Shown here: piece by piece, positions 60,543-64,000 of the stretch
Layout: each line of letters begins with the position of its first letter
Numbering within the stretch: the stretch's first letter is position 1
Assembly (NCBI GenBank): GCA_024398435.1
Contig: JAKSJD010000007.1
Location: forward strand, 49,157 to 113,156
Direction: 5' to 3'
From: Bacteroidaceae bacterium
GTDB taxonomy: Bacteria > Bacteroidota > Bacteroidia > Bacteroidales > Bacteroidaceae
Length of the DNA stretch: 64,000 bases
Program-made: the position numbers and the translations under genes
Notes under the pieces: model-generated
The model's database searches: none
The model's input: the letters and a program-made list of their open reading frames with translations, nothing else
What the model was told of the DNA's origin: nothing

Positions 60543-62185
60543 TGACTCAGGAATTTCAACTGCGGATTCTGCCCGAACAGGCAGCAAGCAAAGAAGCGAT
60601 TATTCGCTTTCTTCAGGAAGACAAAGGCATTGACAGGCAAAGCATCACTGACGTTAGAGTGCTGAAAAGAAGTATTGATGCACGCCAGCGAACAATCTTT
60701 GTCAACCTAAAAGTTCGTGTGTATATTAATGAAGAACCCGCAGATGATGAGTTCGAACGCCATGAATACCGAAGCGTCGAAGGCAAGAAAGAGGCAATAG
60801 TCGTTGGAGCCGGACCTGGTGGATTATTTGCTGCATTGCGACTTATCGAATTGGGAGTTCGTCCAATCGTATTGGAAAGAGGCAAGAATGTTCACGAACG
60901 AAGGAAAGATATTGCCAAGATTTCGCGCGAGCACAAGGTGAATTCAGAATCCAACTACTCTTTTGGAGAAGGTGGAGCCGGTGCTTTTTCGGATGGAAAA
61001 CTCTATACAAGAAGCAAGAAACGAGGCAATACCGACCGTATTCTTCATATTTTCTGCCAACACGGGGCATCAACAAATATTCTCACTGATGCACATCCTC
61101 ACATCGGAACTGATAAGTTGCCAAAGGTGATTGAGAACATGCGAAACACCATTCTCGCATGTGGTGGAGAGGTGCATTTCATGACTAAAGTTGTGGGATT
61201 GAAGCTCAACGGGGATGAAGTTGTGGGAGTTGATGCTATTGAACAAGCAGAAAACGGAGAAAAGGAATGTACGTTCAATGGTCCGGTAATATTGGCAACA
61301 GGTCATTCTGCAAGAGACGTTTACCGTTGGTTGTTTGCAAATAAGATTGAGATTGAGGCAAAAGACCTTGCAGTTGGTGTTCGTTTGGAACATCCGGCTC
61401 ATCTTATCGACCAGATTCAATATCATAATCGCCAAGGCAAGGGCAAATATTTGCCAACAGCCGAATATTCTTTTGTCACTCAGGTTGAGGGGCGAGGCGT
61501 TTATTCTTTCTGTATGTGCCCAGGCGGAACGGTTGTTCCTGCTGCAAGTGGAGACGAACAAATCGTCGTGAACGGAATGTCTGCAAGTCTTCGCAATTCA
61601 CCTTGGAGCAACAGCGGAATGGTTGTGGAACTCCATGCAGAAGATTTAGAGGCAATCAATCAACAAGCAAACTGGTCAACTGATCAACAAGATAAGACTT
61701 CAATAGCTGGTTCTTGTTCTCCGATAGACAATCCTCTGTGTATGATGGAATTTCAGGAGAGGTTGGAAAAACTCTGTTGGCTTCAGGGCAATCGCATGCA
61801 AACAGCTCCTGCTCAACGTATGGCCGACTTCGTTAACAATCGGCTTTCGGGTTCGCTTCCACAAACTTCCTACCAACCAGGAGTGATTTCTTCCCCACTC
61901 CATTTCTGGATGCCGAAGTTCATCACAAAGCGTCTGCAAGGAGGATTCCAACAATTCGGGCGTTCAAGTCGAGGTTTCCTGACGAACGAAGCCTTGATGA
62001 TTGGTGTGGAAACTCGTACATCTGCACCTGTGAGAATCGTAAGAAATGCAGAAACTCTTCAACACATTCGCATCGAAGGATTGTTCCCTTGCGGCGAAGG
62101 AGCCGGTTATGCGGGTGGAATTGTTTCGGCCGGAATAGACGGAGAACGCTGTGCCGAAATGTTGGCAGAATGGATAAAGAGATAA
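60542..62185 (+). CDS. FAD-dependent oxidoreductase, COG2509-like
   Basis: 547 aa, no signal peptide, so cytoplasmic. An N-terminal 80-residue alpha/beta domain is followed by the FAD motif GAGPGGLFAALRLIELG (about 88-104), NSESNYSFGEGGAGAFSDGKLYTRSKK, VILATGHSARDVY and the C-terminal GEGAGYAGGIVSAGIDGERCAE. The substrate is unknown. It is coupled to the upstream secreted protein by a one-base start/stop overlap, which is odd for two proteins in different compartments. The gene's last codons are part of a 22-nt tandem duplication. Confidence 0.92.
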   Translation: MTQEFQLRILPEQAASKEAIIRFLQEDKGIDRQSITDVRVLKRSIDARQRTIFVNLKVRVYINEEPADDEFERHEYRSVEGKKEAIVVGAGPGGLFAALRLIELGVRPIVLERGKNVHERRKDIAKISREHKVNSESNYSFGEGGAGAFSDGKLYTRSKKRGNTDRILHIFCQHGASTNILTDAHPHIGTDKLPKVIENMRNTILACGGEVHFMTKVVGLKLNGDEVVGVDAIEQAENGEKECTFNGPVILATGHSARDVYRWLFANKIEIEAKDLAVGVRLEHPAHLIDQIQYHNRQGKGKYLPTAEYSFVTQVEGRGVYSFCMCPGGTVVPAASGDEQIVVNGMSASLRNSPWSNSGMVVELHAEDLEAINQQANWSTDQQDKTSIAGSCSPIDNPLCMMEFQERLEKLCWLQGNRMQTAPAQRMADFVNNRLSGSLPQTSYQPGVISSPLHFWMPKFITKRLQGGFQQFGRSSRGFLTNEALMIGVETRTSAPVRIVRNAETLQHIRIEGLFPCGEGAGYAGGIVSAGIDGERCAEMLAEWIKR

Positions 62186-62211
62186 AAGAGCATGGATAAA
62201 GAGATAAAAGA
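62170..62211. repeat. 22-nt tandem duplication at the oxidoreductase stop codon
   Basis: ATGGATAAAGAGATAAAAGA at 62170-62189 recurs at 62192-62211, an offset of exactly 22 nt. The first copy contains the natural stop codon (62183-62185); the second copy is non-coding. Confidence 0.9.
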
Positions 62212-62244
62212 AATAAGGTGACCGCTTGGCCACCTTATTTTATT
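62211..62244. terminator. Bidirectional terminator between the oxidoreductase gene and lemA
   Basis: AAATAAGGTG (62211-62220) pairs perfectly with CACCTTATTT (62231-62240), followed by TATTT. It overlaps the end of the 22-nt duplication. Confidence 0.85.
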
Positions 62245-62825
62245 TAGAATTGAACTTCAGGAGCTTTCTCGCTTCCTTCATCAGCCTTGAAGTTTGCTTT
62301 CTTATCGAAACCTCCGATTCCTGCAACAATGTTAGCTGGGAAACGACGAACTGCAACATTGTATTCCTGCACTACTTCATTGAATTCTGCACGACTCTTC
62401 TGAATGCGGTTTTCTGTTCCTTCAAGTTGGGTTTGCAATTCCTGGAAGCTTTCGTTTGCCTTCAGTTCTGGATAGTTCTCTGCAACTGCAATGAGTTTGC
62501 CGAGAGCTGAAGTGATTTCTCCCTGTGCTGCCTGGAATCTTTGCAATTCCTCTTCAGTAAGGTTTGTAGGGTCGATTTGGATACTTGAAACCTTTGCACG
62601 AGCTTCAGTGATTTCCTTGAAAGTGTTTTCTTCGTGCTGAGCATAGCCTTTGACTGTGTTCACGAGGTTTGGAATCAAGTCGGCACGACGTTGGTATTGT
62701 GTTTCAACGTTTGCCCAAGCCTTTGAAACGCCTTCATCCTTTGATACAAGTCCGTTATAGACGCTGATTCCCCAAACTATAGCTATTACAGCTACAATGA
62801 TTAAAGCGATTGTACTTTTTTTCAT
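62244..62825 (-). CDS. lemA: LemA family protein
   Basis: 193 aa. One N-terminal membrane segment (TIALIIVAVIAIVWGISVYNGLV) is followed by the long helical LemA domain, with NVETQYQRRADLIPNLVNTVKGYAQHEE and QGEISSALGKL-like residues, and RFPANIVAGIGGF near the end. The function of LemA is unsettled; it is often paired with TPM-domain proteins, as here (the TPM gene is 62 nt upstream). Confidence 0.95.
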   Translation of the reverse strand: MKKSTIALIIVAVIAIVWGISVYNGLVSKDEGVSKAWANVETQYQRRADLIPNLVNTVKGYAQHEENTFKEITEARAKVSSIQIDPTNLTEEELQRFQAAQGEITSALGKLIAVAENYPELKANESFQELQTQLEGTENRIQKSRAEFNEVVQEYNVAVRRFPANIVAGIGGFDKKANFKADEGSEKAPEVQF

Positions 62826-62887
62826 ACTTTGAAGTTTTTGAATTGTTATTTATTGTTTTCTTCTGTTTTCGAGCCAATGATTATCGT

Positions 62888-63784
62888 TTAGAATCGGCCG
62901 GTACTTCCGCCTCCTCCAAAGTGTCCACCACCGAAATGTCCACCGATTGGGCCTCCGCCTCCTCTGCCGAAGCCTCCCATTCCTCCGCCTATGATGGTGC
63001 CGCCACCTATTCCTCCGGAGTTGTTGTCAGGATTGTCCACTATCTTGGTCATTTCGTATTTGCAATTGCTGCAACGGTAAGTGACGCGAATCTTGTTTCT
63101 TCCAGCCGTTTCCGTCTTGACTGCAACCATTTTCCGTTTGCCGCATTTTGGGCATTTCTTCACGTTTGCGAAGTAGATGAGCATTACGAGCATCACGAAG
63201 AAAAGGCCGCAGAAGAGCATTCCTACCCAGAATTCCTCAGGACGGATTTCGTCTTCCTCATAGCCTTCCTTAAAGTTTTCGTCGCCTCGAATATAGCCGT
63301 CGATTGCGGTCATTGTGGCCAACATAGCTCCATCCCAATCGCCTTGGCGGAGGAAAGGAATCATATGATAGTTCTGAATTCTTCGACAAATGGCGTCGGA
63401 CAATGCTCCTTCGAGGCCTTCGCCCGTCAGAATCGTGTAGCTTCTGTCGCCTACACAAAGCATCACGAAGAGGCCGTCGTCCTTGCCTTCATGGCCGATT
63501 CCGTATTTGTCGGACACTTCCTGTCCAAAGGCATAAGGGTCGTCGCCTTCGATATGATTGACTACTGCCACAACACTCTGAACTCCGGTTTCGTGTTCCA
63601 TTGCGAGCAGCATCTGGTTGAGGCTGTCGACAGTGGCTTCACTGAGGATTCCTTCTGGGTTTATCACGTATTTCGTACGGTCTTGAAGGTACACCATCGG
63701 AAGGTTGTCGGGTGTCCAATAGGTCTGTGCGAAAACGGTCGAAACCATCAGCAGCATCATTATGTTGAGCATCAATCTTTTCAT
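62888..63784 (-). CDS. TPM-domain (YgcG-type) membrane protein
   Basis: 298 aa. The signal peptide MKRLMLNIMMLLMVSTVFAQ is followed by the TPM domain (about 35-165: VINPEGILSEATVDSLNQML...ILTGEGLEGALSDA). A single membrane segment (WVGMLFCGLFFVMLVMLIYF) follows, then a zinc-ribbon-like CPKCGKRK...CSNCKYE and a Gly/His-rich tail (repeated GGG and FGGGHFGG blocks). The role is unknown; pairing with LemA is conserved. Promoter at 63804-63811. Confidence 0.93.
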   Translation of the reverse strand: MKRLMLNIMMLLMVSTVFAQTYWTPDNLPMVYLQDRTKYVINPEGILSEATVDSLNQMLLAMEHETGVQSVVAVVNHIEGDDPYAFGQEVSDKYGIGHEGKDDGLFVMLCVGDRSYTILTGEGLEGALSDAICRRIQNYHMIPFLRQGDWDGAMLATMTAIDGYIRGDENFKEGYEEDEIRPEEFWVGMLFCGLFFVMLVMLIYFANVKKCPKCGKRKMVAVKTETAGRNKIRVTYRCSNCKYEMTKIVDNPDNNSGGIGGGTIIGGGMGGFGRGGGGPIGGHFGGGHFGGGGSTGRF

Positions 63785-63803
63785 ATTTCAGCATTGTATA
63801 GGG

Positions 63804-63811
63804 CAAAGGTA
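63804..63811 (-). promoter_or_regulatory. -7 promoter box for the TPM-lemA unit
   Basis: Minus-strand TACCTTTG, 19 nt upstream of the ATG at 63784. Confidence 0.72.
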
Positions 63812-63885
63812 AGAAAATTCTGCGAAACTATCGATATTTTATTAAGATTTTTTAATTTTTTCATCCATACCTCGAATTTATTTAG

Positions 63886-63893
63886 TATATTTG
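63886..63893 (+). promoter_or_regulatory. -7 promoter box reading out of the window
   Basis: TATATTTG on the plus strand. A transcript from here would begin near 63899 and would run through the 22-bp array that follows. The gene it serves is beyond the window. Confidence 0.6.
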
Positions 63894-63921
63894 CAGTAGA
63901 ATATTCTTATAGGAGTTATTC

Positions 63922-64000
63922 CGATACGAACATGATCGTACGTCAATACGAACATGATCGTACGTCAATACGAACATGATCGTAACGCGATACGAACATG
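63922..64000. repeat. Tandem array of 22-bp units running off the window
   Basis: ATACGAACATG recurs at 63924, 63946, 63968 and 63990, exactly 22 nt apart. The first three units continue ATCGTACGTCA (third: ATCGTAACGCG). The window ends inside the fourth copy, so the array may be longer. Confidence 0.92.

Noticed and set aside
62810-63979. 389-codon plus-strand frame opposite the TPM gene
   Set aside because: Antisense to a well-defined TPM-domain gene; it runs through two promoters and the repeat array.

Overview
The window looks like a chromosomal segment of a member of the Bacteroidales, most likely Prevotellaceae. Three things point there: almost every transcription unit is preceded by the Bacteroidetes -7 box TAnnTTTG (usually TATCTTTG, TAACTTTG or TACCTTTG); Shine-Dalgarno sequences are weak or absent; and the gene content is typical (type III phosphoglycerate dehydrogenase with DUF1015, DUF4369, DUF3298 and DUF5715 proteins, Bacteroidetes-type LptD, PL11 and GH95 polysaccharide enzymes, a Wzi-like porin). 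The genus is inferred. I see no prophage, insertion sequence, CRISPR array, rRNA operon or integrative element; this is mainly housekeeping chromosome.

Layout. 1-7.4 kb: short MiaA, a glycine-zipper lipoprotein, the serine pathway pair serC-serA with DUF1015 and YigZ, and a secreted type-B carboxylesterase. 7.4-10 kb (minus): NAD(P)H-hydrate repair enzyme and asnA. 10.6-16 kb: a HerA/YjgR-type ATPase, pheS, tRNA-Asp, an SOS-polymerase unit in which a chloramphenicol-acetyltransferase-like gene sits between umuD and umuC, then tRNA-Cys. 16.3-21 kb: tilS, an orphan SPASM-type radical SAM gene, a CNNM/CorB-like membrane protein, upp and a thioesterase. 21.6-26.7 kb: a division/RNA-turnover cluster (unknown protein, ZapB-like coiled coil, ZapA, RNase Y), then a Wzi-like outer-membrane protein and a lipoprotein. 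26.7-37.1 kb (minus): nine closely spaced genes (GH95 fucosidase, nadA, DUF559 nuclease, mnmA, double ABC ATPase, YqiA-like esterase, udk, acyltransferase, alkaline phosphatase). 37.2-43.1 kb: SGNH hydrolase, a repeat-rich 840-bp intergenic region with a structured leader before glycerate kinase, a DUF3298 lipoprotein and pnp. 43.3-51.1 kb: DUF4369/thioredoxin-fold lipoprotein, Mpv17-like protein, zinc-ribbon membrane protein, MORN-repeat lipoprotein, DUF5715 protein, truA, pyrD-pyrK and a secreted endonuclease. 51.2-58.1 kb: tRNA-Thr, lptD, HD-domain protein, MscS channel, rhamnogalacturonan lyase, small lipoprotein. 58.5-63.8 kb: a secreted OB-fold protein coupled to an FAD oxidoreductase, then lemA and a TPM-domain protein.

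The most unusual structure is in the spaces between genes. Five intergenic sites carry short tandem arrays with a repeat length of 22 bp (21-22 in one). The unit sequence differs from site to site, except that two arrays are diverged inverted copies of one family. A sixth site is a simple 22-bp duplication at a stop codon. A 220-bp element with perfect 24-nt inverted ends and a leader with a predicted H-type pseudoknot lie before glycerate kinase. GC-rich palindromic repeats of one family have entered the coding sequences of mnmA and nadA. These, together with the umuD-CAT-umuC arrangement, are the best leads. No complete new multi-gene system is evident.
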